Shown: piece after piece, positions 1-6,949 of the stretch
Numbering within the stretch: position 1 is the stretch's first letter
Layout of the letters: every line of letters starts with the position of its first letter
DNA from: Muribaculaceae bacterium
Lineage (GTDB): Bacteria > Bacteroidota > Bacteroidia > Bacteroidales > Muribaculaceae
Length of the DNA stretch: 13,156 nucleotides
Assembly: GCA_029057255.1 (NCBI GenBank)
Contig: JAICZO010000450.1
Coordinates: forward strand, 1-13,156
Direction of reading: 5' to 3'
Position numbers and translations under genes: made by a program
The notes under the pieces: model-generated
The model's input: the letters and a program-made list of their open reading frames with translations, nothing else
Told to the model about the DNA's origin: nothing
Database searches by the model: none

Positions 1-1
1 T

Positions 2-382
2 ATCGATTATAAAATAAGGCCATGGACGAAGGTAAATGTTGACGTAGTGACAGTGGACGTGGCCGGTAAACATCAGTTATCCGAGGCCATGGTTCTGCTC
101 CAGCCGGCCCGCATCGAACTATCCCGCTACCTTCTCGAAAAAGAACAGGAGAGTAGGGGACTTGCATTCGGGTTCTCGGGTAAATGCCATTACTGCAATG
201 AGTGCGACAGACCCCAAGGTGTTCCCTGCAGGCACACCGACAAGGCAAGGCCGTCGTTGGAAGCATATGGTTTCGATGTCGGCGCCACGGCCGAACAATT
301 GTTGGGCATTCAGCTGCAATGGGGTAAGGACGGCTATCTGCCTGAGCAGTTGGCTCTTATCGGGGCAGTGTTTATGCCGTGA
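2..382 (+). CDS. DUF2284 metal-binding protein, 5'-truncated by window edge
   Basis: This is the C-terminal part of a small Cys-rich protein that I recognise as DUF2284 (predicted metal-binding). The frame is open from base 2 to the TGA at 380-382, so the true start lies outside the window. A GTG at 47 could be read as a start but is inside the open frame and has no reason to be preferred. The diagnostic part is a cysteine cluster: GKCHYCNEC followed by Cys-Arg-His, with cysteine codons at 185, 194, 203 and 227 (spacing C-x2-C-x2-C-x7-C). This is the pattern expected for a Zn or Fe-S site. It is followed by the family's C-terminal segment (SLEAYGFDV, then QLQWGKDG). Family proteins are roughly 180-200 residues, and about 126 codons are visible. 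Molecular function is unknown. It stands alone on the plus strand ahead of a tRNA gene with its own promoter. Confidence 0.82.
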   Translation: MDYKIRPWTKVNVDVVTVDVAGKHQLSEAMVLLQPARIELSRYLLEKEQESRGLAFGFSGKCHYCNECDRPQGVPCRHTDKARPSLEAYGFDVGATAEQLLGIQLQWGKDGYLPEQLALIGAVFMP

Positions 383-424
383 CACGATTTTGAAAATCAC
401 AGTTTGTAAAAATCAAACAAAGAG

Positions 425-456
425 TTTGCAATATCAAAAAATATTTTGTAATTTTG
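425..456 (+). promoter_or_regulatory. Bacteroidota-type promoter of tRNA-Pro
   Basis: TTTG at 425-428 and TAATTTTG at 449-456, separated by 20 bases, match the Bacteroidota sigma-ABfr consensus (-33 TTTG, -7 TAnnTTTG). The predicted start of transcription falls just before the tRNA 5' end at 466. The match and spacing are seen directly; use as a promoter is inferred. Confidence 0.75.
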
Positions 457-465
457 CAGAGAAAT

Positions 466-539
466 CGGGGCGTAGCGCAGTCCGGTAGCGCACCTGGTTT
501 GGGACCAGGTGGTCGCAGGTTCGAATCCTGTCACCCCGA
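466..539 (+). tRNA. tRNA-Pro (anticodon TGG)
   Basis: A complete cloverleaf can be drawn. The acceptor arm is 466-472 with 532-538. The D stem is GCGC/GCGC. The anticodon stem is CCTGG/CCAGG with loop TTTGGGA, giving anticodon TGG at 500-502. The variable loop is TGGTC and the T arm is GCAGG-TTCGAAT-CCTGT. The discriminator base is A539. It is followed by CCG, so the CCA tail is not encoded, as is common in this phylum. The acceptor stem begins C1-G72 as usual for bacterial tRNA-Pro. One pair is broken: C471 faces A533 (position 6:67). Confidence 0.96.
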
Positions 540-553
540 CCGATCGTAAACGC

Positions 554-600
554 CGACGCGGGGAAGACTGTCAGTCTGACTGTCTTCCCCGCGTCGTTTA
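554..600. terminator. Strong hairpin between convergent tRNA-Pro and sufE, probably bidirectional
   Basis: A perfect 15-bp stem is formed by 554-568 and 582-596. The 13-base loop has an extra inner 4-bp stem (GTCA/TGAC, 570-573 with 577-580). On the plus strand it is followed by the T-rich run TTTATT, which suits termination of the tRNA transcript. On the minus strand the downstream tract is poor in T, but the stem sits right after the sufE stop codon. Its location between two converging transcripts supports a two-way terminator. Confidence 0.8.
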
Positions 601-617
601 TTCTATGTCGTATGCGC

Positions 618-1040
618 TCAGCCCCGGGCCTTGAAAGCGGCGGCGTAGGCGCGCATCTGCTTGAGCATGGCCACCAGACCGTTGCTGCGTGTCGGCGAGA
701 GGTGGTCGGAGAGGCCGATGCCGTCGATGAAGCGAAGGTCGGCGCCGAGAATCTCGTCGGGGGTGTGACCCGAGAGAACGTCGATGAGCATCGATATGAT
801 GCCTTTGACGATGATGGCGTCGGAGTCGGCGCGGAATGTCACCTTGCCGTCGGCGTCCTGCTCGGCGTCAAGCCATACGCGGCTCTGGCATCCTTCGATG
901 AGTCGGTCGGGAGTCTTGAGGCTCTCGGGCAGGGGTTCGAGGGCATTGCCCATGTCGATTATGTATGCGTAGCGGTCCATCCAGTCGTCGATGTCGGCGA
1001 ACTGCTCGATGAGGTCCTGCTGTTTCTGGTCGATTGTCAT
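618..1040 (-). CDS. sufE: SufE family Fe-S cluster assembly protein
   Basis: SufE accepts persulfide sulfur from the cysteine desulfurase SufS and passes it to the SufBCD scaffold, in the cytoplasm. The 140-residue length is normal for the family. The key feature is the sulfur-accepting cysteine in GCQS (Cys51), preceded by RLIEG, with the conserved C-terminal LSPTRSNGL at about 114-122. The start is the ATG at 1040, five bases after the stop of the upstream glutaminyl cyclase gene, so the two genes are almost certainly co-transcribed. No other suf gene is in the window, so SufS and SufBCD must be encoded elsewhere. Assignment to SufE rather than the related CsdE rests on the usual annotation in this phylum. 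No promoter of its own is evident. Confidence 0.93.
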   Translation of the reverse strand: MTIDQKQQDLIEQFADIDDWMDRYAYIIDMGNALEPLPESLKTPDRLIEGCQSRVWLDAEQDADGKVTFRADSDAIIVKGIISMLIDVLSGHTPDEILGADLRFIDGIGLSDHLSPTRSNGLVAMLKQMRAYAAAFKARG

Positions 1041-1045
1041 TGTTT

Positions 1046-2059
1046 TCAGAATGCTTTTTCTTTGTAGATGACGTTGAGGACGGTCTCGCCTACGGCCTTG
1101 AGGGTGTTGCGGTCGATGTTGTCCATGTTGTCATTATGTGTGTGCCACGTGGGCGGGAAGGTCTGTGTCTCGACGTTGTTTATCTCGATGATGTCGGTGG
1201 TGGGTATGCCAGCTCTTGTCAGCACGACGTGGTCGTCGGTGGCGGCGCCGCCGATGCTGCGCGGGAAGATGTCGGCATATCCGAGGCGCTCGGCCTCGCT
1301 CCACACCTTGATGGTGGGTGTCGATGCGTTCTGCGCCGAGAATGCCTCGTAGTTGAAGCGTGCGTCGCGGCCGCCCACCATGTCGAGCAGTATGCCGTAG
1401 ACGGGCAGGTTGTCGGCGCTGTAGGGAGTCATGTTCTCGACCCAGTACTGCGAGCCGAGGCACCATGAGTCGGGGTTGGTGCCGAAGCCGTCGGCGTTGC
1501 CGTAGTCCTCGGCATCGAAGAAGATAAGGTCGACTCCTACTGACGGGTGCTTTATGGCAAGGTTGCGCGCTATCTCGAGGAGCACGCCCACGCCGCTGCC
1601 TCCGTCATTTGCGCCGGGTATGGGCATGTCGCGCAGGTTCATGTTGGTCTCCATCTCGGCCCAGGGGCGGGTGTCCCAGTGTGCGGCGATGAGAACGCGC
1701 TTGGAGTTGCGGGTATTGAAGCCTGCGATGATGTTCTTGATGGGCAGCACGTCGCCGTTGAATGCCTTTACTTCGCCGGTCTGCACAATCAGTGTGTCGA
1801 CGCCCTGGCTTGTGAGAGTGCCGATGATATAGTCGGCGCACTTGCGGTGTCCGTCGGAGCCGGGCACGCGGGGGCCGAAGGCTACCTGGCGGGCGATGTG
1901 GTTGTAAGCGCTGTCGGCGTTGAATGTGCCGATGGCGGCTGCTACGGGAGAGGGTGTATCTGTCTGCTCTCCTTCTTTGGCCTGATTGTTTCCGCTGCAG
2001 GAGCAGGCGGCTGCGGCTAAAATAATGGCGGTCAATGCACGCACTTTCGATATGGTCAT
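1046..2059 (-). CDS. Glutaminyl-peptide cyclotransferase (M28-type), lipoprotein
   Basis: This protein has an M28 metallopeptidase fold and most resembles bacterial type II glutaminyl cyclases, which convert N-terminal Gln to pyroglutamate. The N-terminus (MTISKV, then a hydrophobic Ala/Ile/Leu run to about residue 18) ends in Cys19-Ser-Cys21, so it is probably a lipoprotein; which Cys is modified is ambiguous. Candidate zinc ligands and catalytic acids are His127 in AAHWDTRP, Asp152 in GANDGGSG, Glu184 in FDAEDYG, Asp226 in LLDMVGG, and His306/His308 in WHTHND. FGPRVPGS at 61-68 is typical of the family. In Bacteroidota many signal-peptidase-I products start with Gln and are cyclised (the 'Q-rule'), which gives this enzyme a general periplasmic role. 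It is the first gene of a unit with sufE and has its own promoter at 2086-2115. An aminopeptidase function is the alternative. Confidence 0.85.
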   Translation of the reverse strand: MTISKVRALTAIILAAAACSCSGNNQAKEGEQTDTPSPVAAAIGTFNADSAYNHIARQVAFGPRVPGSDGHRKCADYIIGTLTSQGVDTLIVQTGEVKAFNGDVLPIKNIIAGFNTRNSKRVLIAAHWDTRPWAEMETNMNLRDMPIPGANDGGSGVGVLLEIARNLAIKHPSVGVDLIFFDAEDYGNADGFGTNPDSWCLGSQYWVENMTPYSADNLPVYGILLDMVGGRDARFNYEAFSAQNASTPTIKVWSEAERLGYADIFPRSIGGAATDDHVVLTRAGIPTTDIIEINNVETQTFPPTWHTHNDNMDNIDRNTLKAVGETVLNVIYKEKAF

Positions 2060-2085
2060 AGCAACAGATGTTTCGTTATCGCCTG

Positions 2086-2115
2086 CAAAGTTACAAAAAA
2101 GCTACAAAACTGCAA
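2086..2115 (-). promoter_or_regulatory. Promoter of glutaminyl cyclase-sufE unit
   Basis: On the minus strand, TAACTTTG (2093-2086) matches the Bacteroidota -7 box TAnnTTTG exactly. A TTG at 2115-2113 lies 19 bases upstream as the -33 element. The expected start of transcription near 2079 leaves a leader of about 20 bases before the ATG at 2059. The -33 element lies inside the terminator hairpin of the preceding operon. Confidence 0.7.
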
Positions 2116-2138
2116 AATTATTGTTGCAGCTCTGTAGC
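2095..2138 (-). terminator. Rho-independent terminator of the TonB/DUF5689 operon
   Basis: Reading the minus strand, GCTACA (2138-2133) and CTGCAA (2129-2124) pair with TTGCAG (2115-2110) and TGTAGC (2106-2101). The stem is interrupted by a 3x3 internal loop and closed by an 8-base loop. A run of six T (2100-2095) follows. It lies 27 bases past the stop codon of the last operon gene. The flanking A-run and T-run (tgtagc followed by TTTT on the plus strand) extend the stem. Confidence 0.75.
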
Positions 2139-2164
2139 TTTTATATCAGATATTTATTCCCGGT

Positions 2165-4804
2165 TTACTTGGCGGGGAAAATCTCTATTTTGGCGATGTG
2201 TACCTGTCCGCGCTTAGCGCTGCCGTCAGAGCCGAGTACCGCGTCGTTGCCGACGGTGAATGTCACGGATGTGGCGTCGCCGACCCATGTGGCCGTCTTA
2301 TCGCCGGCAGCCTGCTCGGGAGACATGGCTCCTGTGCTGGGGGTCAGGGTTGTATAGCGGAGATTGTTTGACGCAGCGATGGTGAAGACAATCTTGGCCA
2401 TTGCCGGACCTTCGATTTTAATCGTGTTTTTGGCGTAGAGGCGTACTTGGTCGCCGCTTGTCGGAATAGCGGGGTTTGATGTTCCGGTCTCTTTTGCCAC
2501 TGTGATGGTGTAGTCGCCGACAGTGGTGGGGGCGTCGACCTTGACGTTCTGGCCATTGATGCTTATGGCGTCACCTGCGGGCACCGAGGGGTCGGTAGGC
2601 TCGGAGGGAGTGCCGGGGTTGGAGGGGTTGGCGGGAGTGCCTTCGCCGTCAAGACGATAGAGCTTGGGCAGTACGTACGAGCCTACGGCTTCATAGCAGC
2701 CGAACGAGCCGTACTGCGGGTCCTGGCATACGATCTTGCCTGTGGCCACGTTCTTGATTGTTGCGGTGCCGTCGGCAGCAAATTCTACGGTCCACACACG
2801 TCTGCCGGCCGATTCGTCGGTGGTGTCGAAGGTGTTGAAGTCGGTCTTTGCGCCGAGGAACTTGCCTTCGGTGGTGTTGATGGTGTATCCGCCTTCGGTG
2901 GCAGTGAAGGTGAGGGCTGCCGCCGCGTCACCGCTGAAGCTTGTTGTAGCATCGGCGGGCAGGTCGGTGGTGCCCATGTAGCCGTAGCTCTTGGTGAAGG
3001 CCATGTTGTACTTGCCGCCAGCCACAAAGACGTATGCGCTGCCCGATGCCACTTCGGCTGTCTGGGTGTATGTCGGGCCGGAGGGAGCGGGGGTGTCGGG
3101 GCCGGGGTTTTCGCCGGCGCCTTCGAGCGTGTAGTCGGTGAGAGCGCCGACGCCGGGGCTGCCGCAGTATTTGACCAGGTTGCCCTTGACGGCGAGGAGA
3201 GCGCCGAGGTTGCCGGGGTTGGCCTTGAGGTTGAGCGCTGTGCGGATGTTGCCTTTGGGGAGCTGCACGCCGATGCACTTGGTGTAGTCGGTGCAGTCAG
3301 CCGTGGGAGCGATGACGATGTTGGTCTCGACGTCGCCGCCGGCACCGAAGACGGTGTTGGGCAGAGTTGTCGAGGGCGACGAGGGCATGTAGCCTACGAT
3401 ATATCCTTTGACCCATACGTCGGATTCAAGAGGCACGTCCTTGTTGTCGGGGTTCTTGGCGATAACCTGGCCTACGTTGTAGGGGGTAGCCTGCTGGCCG
3501 TCGCCGTCGGGTACGGTCTCGCCGGCGACGTTGACGCCTTCGATTTCGAACTCGGCGGGTGTGCCTGTGTTGCCTGTTATGCCGAATGTGCCGAGCACCT
3601 TGGCGAGGTTGCCCTCGAGGAGTATCTCCTTGCCGATGTTGGCGGGGTTGTCGCGGAGGTTGCCGAACTGCTGGAACTTGGAGCCGGCGGGAAGCATCAC
3701 GACGAGGCACTTGCTGTAGTCGCGCACGTCGGCCGACGATGCGATGACGAGGTTGTTGGCCAGGATGAAGGGCTGGTCCTCGGTCCACTGGATGTCGGTG
3801 TTGGCGGCCACGGTCTCCACTTCGGGAGCGACGGTGCCGACGATGTAACCTTTGACCCAGCCTTTGTCCTCGATGCCGTCAGTCTCGGCTTCGATGGCCT
3901 GCTCGACGGTGTAGGGCTTCTCTTTTGTGCCGGGTCTGTCGCCGACCTTGATGACGCCTTCGCCGTCGATCATGATAATCTGCCATGCGTTGTTGTAGTA
4001 GCTGAGGATGCCGACGAGGTCGATGTTGCCCACGGGCAGCACTTCGTTGAAGAATGTGCAGTAGCCCGATGTGCGCACGGTGATGGTGCTGCCGGCAGCG
4101 TCGGTGAGGGTGTTGTTCTGCTCCTCGTTGACGCTGGTGTGGTATACCGAGAATGTGCGCTTGCCGCCCTCGGGGAAGTAGACGTTCTTGAAGCGTACTA
4201 CCTGGCTCTGGTACTGGCGGAGCACTTCGGGTGTCTGCTGGGTGATGGGGGCGAACGACGACATAACGATGGTGTCGACCTTCTCGCGGTCGGGCATGCC
4301 GTCAAGCTCGGCGAACTGCTGGAAGTACTGCAGCGACATGAACGACACCTGGTCGGTGTTGCCGTTCTCGTACCACGACTTGCGTCCTATCTGCTGGAGT
4401 CCGGCATACTTGCCGATGTCCATGCCGGTGACGTCGAGCACGACGTCCTGGCCGACACGGTACTGCAGGTAGAGGTTGTATGTGTCGATCGAGAATGCGA
4501 TGGCGGCAGTCTCGTCCTGGATTATGAGGCTCTTGAACACGTTGCCTGCCTCGTCCGACGATATCACGCGGCCGTGGATGATGAATCGGCGGCCGGGGTC
4601 GTTCTCGTCGGTGATGGTCTTGGCGTAGTTTGTTTCATCGCTCCAGAACTCTTCCTTGAGTTCGAGGATGGTCATGTTGGGCGTCACGCTGGCCTTGGGC
4701 ACGTCGACAGCGGGGACGTCGACGTCGTCCTGACATGCGGTGAAACCCACCGTCATGGCCGCCATTGCGGCTAAGCCTATGAGATATGATTTAAGAGTTT
4801 TCAT
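2165..4804 (-). CDS. DUF5689 / DUF6359-type surface lipoprotein, larger paralogue
   Basis: Predicted lipoprotein of 879 residues with unknown ligand. The signal peptide ends at Cys24 (GFTAC), followed by acidic QDDVD, the kind of sequence that routes Bacteroidota lipoproteins to the surface. Domains in order: DUF5689 at about 40-286, with GRVISSDEAGNVFKS and GILSYYNNAWQI as landmarks; two tandem repeats (291-424 and 434-562), each opening with a PY(T/N)V segment and containing WVKGYIVG, which I recognise as DUF6359 with an OB-fold-like core; a beta-rich domain at about 578-720 ending LPKLYRL; a Pro/Thr/Ser/Gly linker (722-744); and a C-terminal beta-sandwich-like domain (745-879). No catalytic motif or type IX secretion tail is seen. 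It is the last gene of the operon, 25 bases after its paralogue. A substrate-capture role beside the TonB receptor is inferred from context. Confidence 0.8.
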   Translation of the reverse strand: MKTLKSYLIGLAAMAAMTVGFTACQDDVDVPAVDVPKASVTPNMTILELKEEFWSDETNYAKTITDENDPGRRFIIHGRVISSDEAGNVFKSLIIQDETAAIAFSIDTYNLYLQYRVGQDVVLDVTGMDIGKYAGLQQIGRKSWYENGNTDQVSFMSLQYFQQFAELDGMPDREKVDTIVMSSFAPITQQTPEVLRQYQSQVVRFKNVYFPEGGKRTFSVYHTSVNEEQNNTLTDAAGSTITVRTSGYCTFFNEVLPVGNIDLVGILSYYNNAWQIIMIDGEGVIKVGDRPGTKEKPYTVEQAIEAETDGIEDKGWVKGYIVGTVAPEVETVAANTDIQWTEDQPFILANNLVIASSADVRDYSKCLVVMLPAGSKFQQFGNLRDNPANIGKEILLEGNLAKVLGTFGITGNTGTPAEFEIEGVNVAGETVPDGDGQQATPYNVGQVIAKNPDNKDVPLESDVWVKGYIVGYMPSSPSTTLPNTVFGAGGDVETNIVIAPTADCTDYTKCIGVQLPKGNIRTALNLKANPGNLGALLAVKGNLVKYCGSPGVGALTDYTLEGAGENPGPDTPAPSGPTYTQTAEVASGSAYVFVAGGKYNMAFTKSYGYMGTTDLPADATTSFSGDAAAALTFTATEGGYTINTTEGKFLGAKTDFNTFDTTDESAGRRVWTVEFAADGTATIKNVATGKIVCQDPQYGSFGCYEAVGSYVLPKLYRLDGEGTPANPSNPGTPSEPTDPSVPAGDAISINGQNVKVDAPTTVGDYTITVAKETGTSNPAIPTSGDQVRLYAKNTIKIEGPAMAKIVFTIAASNNLRYTTLTPSTGAMSPEQAAGDKTATWVGDATSVTFTVGNDAVLGSDGSAKRGQVHIAKIEIFPAK
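3116..3505 (-). repeat. Second DUF6359/OB-like repeat in the larger lipoprotein
   Basis: This codes for residues 434-563. The repeat opens TPYNVGQVI, contains VWVKGYIVG and a YTKCIGVQLPKG strand, and ends in DYTLEG. It is paired with the repeat at 3533-3934. Amino-acid similarity is clear but moderate, so this duplication is older than the one in the neighbouring gene. Confidence 0.7.
3533..3934 (-). repeat. First DUF6359/OB-like repeat in the larger lipoprotein
   Basis: This codes for residues 291-424. It opens KPYTVEQAI, contains GWVKGYIVG and YSKCLVVMLPAG, and ends in FEIEG. It is the partner of 3116-3505, with the same order of motifs: WVKGYIVG, then Y(S/T)KC, then LP(A/K)G, then a GNL strand. 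Confidence 0.7.
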
Positions 4805-4829
4805 TCTGTGTTATTTGGGCGGTGGGATA

Positions 4830-6935
4830 TTATTTCTTGGTTGCCTTGTAAAGCTCGGGGAGCTTGAACTCCGCGGGAGTCTTTGCAGGTGCGATATTGG
4901 TGTAGTAAGTGCCTTCCGTACCCTTGCTGACGCAAACGAAGCAATCGGTGGCGAGCTTGTTGGTGAGCTTGAGCTTGCCGTCGGTGTCGAATGTGGCGTC
5001 CCAGTAGCAGCCGTCCTTGAGGTCGGTGTAGAGCTGGAATGCCGTGGGGTGCTCGTTGTCCATGCTCAGGTAGCGGCCGAAGCTGTCCTTGAGGGTGTAG
5101 CCCTTGCCGGCTTCTTCGGTGATGGTTATCACGTTGGCGGCAGCCACGTCGAATGTGCCTGCTGTCATTGCGGCGTCGGTCAGGCTGAGGCGGCCGAATG
5201 ACGACGACGCTGCTATGGCGGCGCCGAACTGGCTGTCGACTACGAGGACGTATGTGTCGCCCGAAGTGATGGCATTGACCTTGGCGCAGGTGTAGTCGGC
5301 GACGGGTGCGGGAGTTTCGCCGCCTGTTGTGCCGCCTTCGCCGTTATAGCTGACGATTTTGTTGCCCTTCTCCATCTCGGGAGTGTTGCCCATGAAGTTG
5401 ATGAGTTTGCCGAGCACCACCACTTCGGCGCCTGCCTTGAGCTGGTCGGCTGATGTGAACTTGGCGCCTTCGAGCCAGTAGCCGCGGTAGATGAGGAATT
5501 CGGTCTCGCCCTTGCTGTCGGCAATCTTGTAGGTGGCGTTGCCGAAGTTGCCGGTGTCAATCTCGTCGATTGTGGTGATGATACCCTTGACGTGTACTTC
5601 GGTAGCGGGGATATTGCCCGATGCAATCACTTCGAGAGCCTTGGCCACGTTGTAGGGCGACTCGGATGTGCCCTCGCCTGCGGGAGCTGTGCTTGAGGCG
5701 GGAGGAGTTGCTCCGCCCTGACCGTTGATGCTGATGATTTTGCTGCCCTGTGCGGTCTCGGGAGTACCGTTGTAGTTGATGAGCTTGCCGAGCACCACTA
5801 CTTCGTCGCCTGCCTTGAGCTGGTCGGCCGAAGTGAACTTGTCGCCGTTGAGGTAGTAGCCGCGGAAGATGGTGAATGCCTCGAGGCCCTTCTTGTCGAC
5901 GATAGTGTATGTGGCGTTGCCGTAGCTGCCTCCGATTTCGGAGATGTCGGATACGATACCCTTGATGTATACTTCGCTGTCGGTGTTGTTGCCCGAGCGG
6001 ATGAGCTCGAGTACCTTGGCCACGTTGTAGGGGCTCTCGAGAGTGCCCTCGCCTGCGGGGTCGACGGGTTCTACGGGTTCGGGAGCCTCGCCGTCAAAGT
6101 CGATGAGACCGTCCCAGCCGTTGAGGAGAATCTGCCAGTCGTTGTTGTAGTAGCTGAGGATACCGACTACCGAGCCTGTGCCGTAGGGGAGCAGTTCGTT
6201 CTTGAACGACGAGTAGGAGCTGCAGCGCACGTTGATGCGGTTGCCGTCGGCGTCGCGGACGTAGCGGTTCATTGTTTGAGTGGGAGCGCAAGGCTGTCCG
6301 GCGTCGACAAATTCCACGCCGTCGATGCGTATCAGTCGGCTCTGCCACTTCATCAGAGTGGTGTTGTCGGCCTTGGCGGCATTGATGTCGGCGATGGTTG
6401 TGGTGAAGATGTCGACCTTCCCGGGTTCGGGGAGTGCCGAGCCGTTGCGGGTGACGTGAGCCTTGAAGAAGTCGACGTCCATGAAGGTCATCTCGCTCTC
6501 GTTGGCGGCGCCGAACTGGAATAGGTTGCGGTATCCGCCGACGGTCATGCCCGAGGCGTATACGGCCACTTCCTGACCGTAGGGGAAGAGTTTGTAGAGG
6601 TCATAGGAGTTGACCGACAGGTTGACGGCAGTCTGGTTGCCCTCGTCGTCGACGCTCTGTATGACGATGCTCTTGAAAATGTTGCCGCTCTCGTCGCTGG
6701 AGCATACGCGACCGGTGAGGATGAGAGTGTCGCCGTTCTCGTAGTAGGGAATCTCGGTGGGAGTAGAGAGGGCGCTCCAGTATTCGGTCTTGAAGTCGAG
6801 AAGGGGCATTGACGGCTCGACGTCGATGCACGGCGGGGTTATCACCGGCGGATGGGTGAAGTTGTCGTCGCACGAGCTCAGGGCTGCCGATGCTGCAAGG
6901 GCAGCCGCTGCTATATATAATAATGAGTGTTTCAT
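4830..6935 (-). CDS. DUF5689 surface lipoprotein with two OB-fold-like repeats
   Basis: Predicted lipoprotein of 701 residues with unknown ligand. The signal peptide ends in the lipobox LSSC (Cys22), followed by DDN, consistent with surface export. Domains in order: DUF5689 at about 40-282, sharing GRVCSSDESGNIFKS and GILSYYNNDWQI with the downstream gene; two tandem OB-fold-like repeats at about 293-407 and 418-534, roughly two-thirds identical to each other by eye; a Gly/Thr-rich linker; and a beta-rich domain at 546-697 ending LPELYKA, matching the same domain in its paralogue. It lies between the TonB receptor (14-base gap) and the larger DUF5689 gene (25-base gap), so all three should be one transcript. 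It probably acts as the receptor's extracellular binding partner, a role usually filled by SusD. No enzyme motif is visible. Confidence 0.82.
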   Translation of the reverse strand: MKHSLLYIAAAALAASAALSSCDDNFTHPPVITPPCIDVEPSMPLLDFKTEYWSALSTPTEIPYYENGDTLILTGRVCSSDESGNIFKSIVIQSVDDEGNQTAVNLSVNSYDLYKLFPYGQEVAVYASGMTVGGYRNLFQFGAANESEMTFMDVDFFKAHVTRNGSALPEPGKVDIFTTTIADINAAKADNTTLMKWQSRLIRIDGVEFVDAGQPCAPTQTMNRYVRDADGNRINVRCSSYSSFKNELLPYGTGSVVGILSYYNNDWQILLNGWDGLIDFDGEAPEPVEPVDPAGEGTLESPYNVAKVLELIRSGNNTDSEVYIKGIVSDISEIGGSYGNATYTIVDKKGLEAFTIFRGYYLNGDKFTSADQLKAGDEVVVLGKLINYNGTPETAQGSKIISINGQGGATPPASSTAPAGEGTSESPYNVAKALEVIASGNIPATEVHVKGIITTIDEIDTGNFGNATYKIADSKGETEFLIYRGYWLEGAKFTSADQLKAGAEVVVLGKLINFMGNTPEMEKGNKIVSYNGEGGTTGGETPAPVADYTCAKVNAITSGDTYVLVVDSQFGAAIAASSSFGRLSLTDAAMTAGTFDVAAANVITITEEAGKGYTLKDSFGRYLSMDNEHPTAFQLYTDLKDGCYWDATFDTDGKLKLTNKLATDCFVCVSKGTEGTYYTNIAPAKTPAEFKLPELYKATKK
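5334..5684 (-). repeat. Second OB-fold-like repeat in the smaller DUF5689 lipoprotein
   Basis: This codes for residues 418-534, from PAGEGTSESPYNVAK to SYNGEG. The block KFTSADQLKAG-x-EVVVLGKLIN is identical in both repeats except at one residue. The underlying DNA (around 5401-5463 against 5781-5843) is also nearly identical, pointing to a recent duplication or ongoing gene conversion. Confidence 0.85.
5715..6059 (-). repeat. First OB-fold-like repeat in the smaller DUF5689 lipoprotein
   Basis: This codes for residues 293-407, from PAGEGTLESPYNVAK to SINGQG. It contains VYIKGIVSDI and FGNATY/YGNATY-type strands typical of OB-fold nucleic-acid-binding-like domains. It is the partner of 5334-5684. 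Confidence 0.85.
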
Positions 6936-6949
6936 TGTTCAGAGATTTC

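Noticed and set aside
384..397. GATTTT-G-AAAATC dyad after the DUF2284 stop as a terminator
   Set aside because: The usable stem is only about five A/T pairs with a three-base loop and no T-run follows, so it would not be stable.
119..400. 93-codon minus-strand open frame over the DUF2284 gene
   Set aside because: The plus frame carries the Cys cluster typical of DUF2284; the minus frame has no recognisable feature and runs past the gene end by chance.
162..488. 108-codon plus-strand open frame running into the tRNA
   Set aside because: It overlaps DUF2284 in another frame, the tRNA promoter and the start of tRNA-Pro, which cannot be coding.
2113..2120. Second possible -7 box (TAATTTTG on the minus strand) upstream of the cyclase
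   Set aside because: No TTG lies at a suitable distance upstream and the bases are part of the terminator hairpin; the box at 2086-2093 is better placed.
4139..4774. 211-codon plus-strand open frame opposite the larger DUF5689 gene
   Set aside because: The opposite strand codes for the conserved DUF5689 domain; the plus frame shows no family feature.
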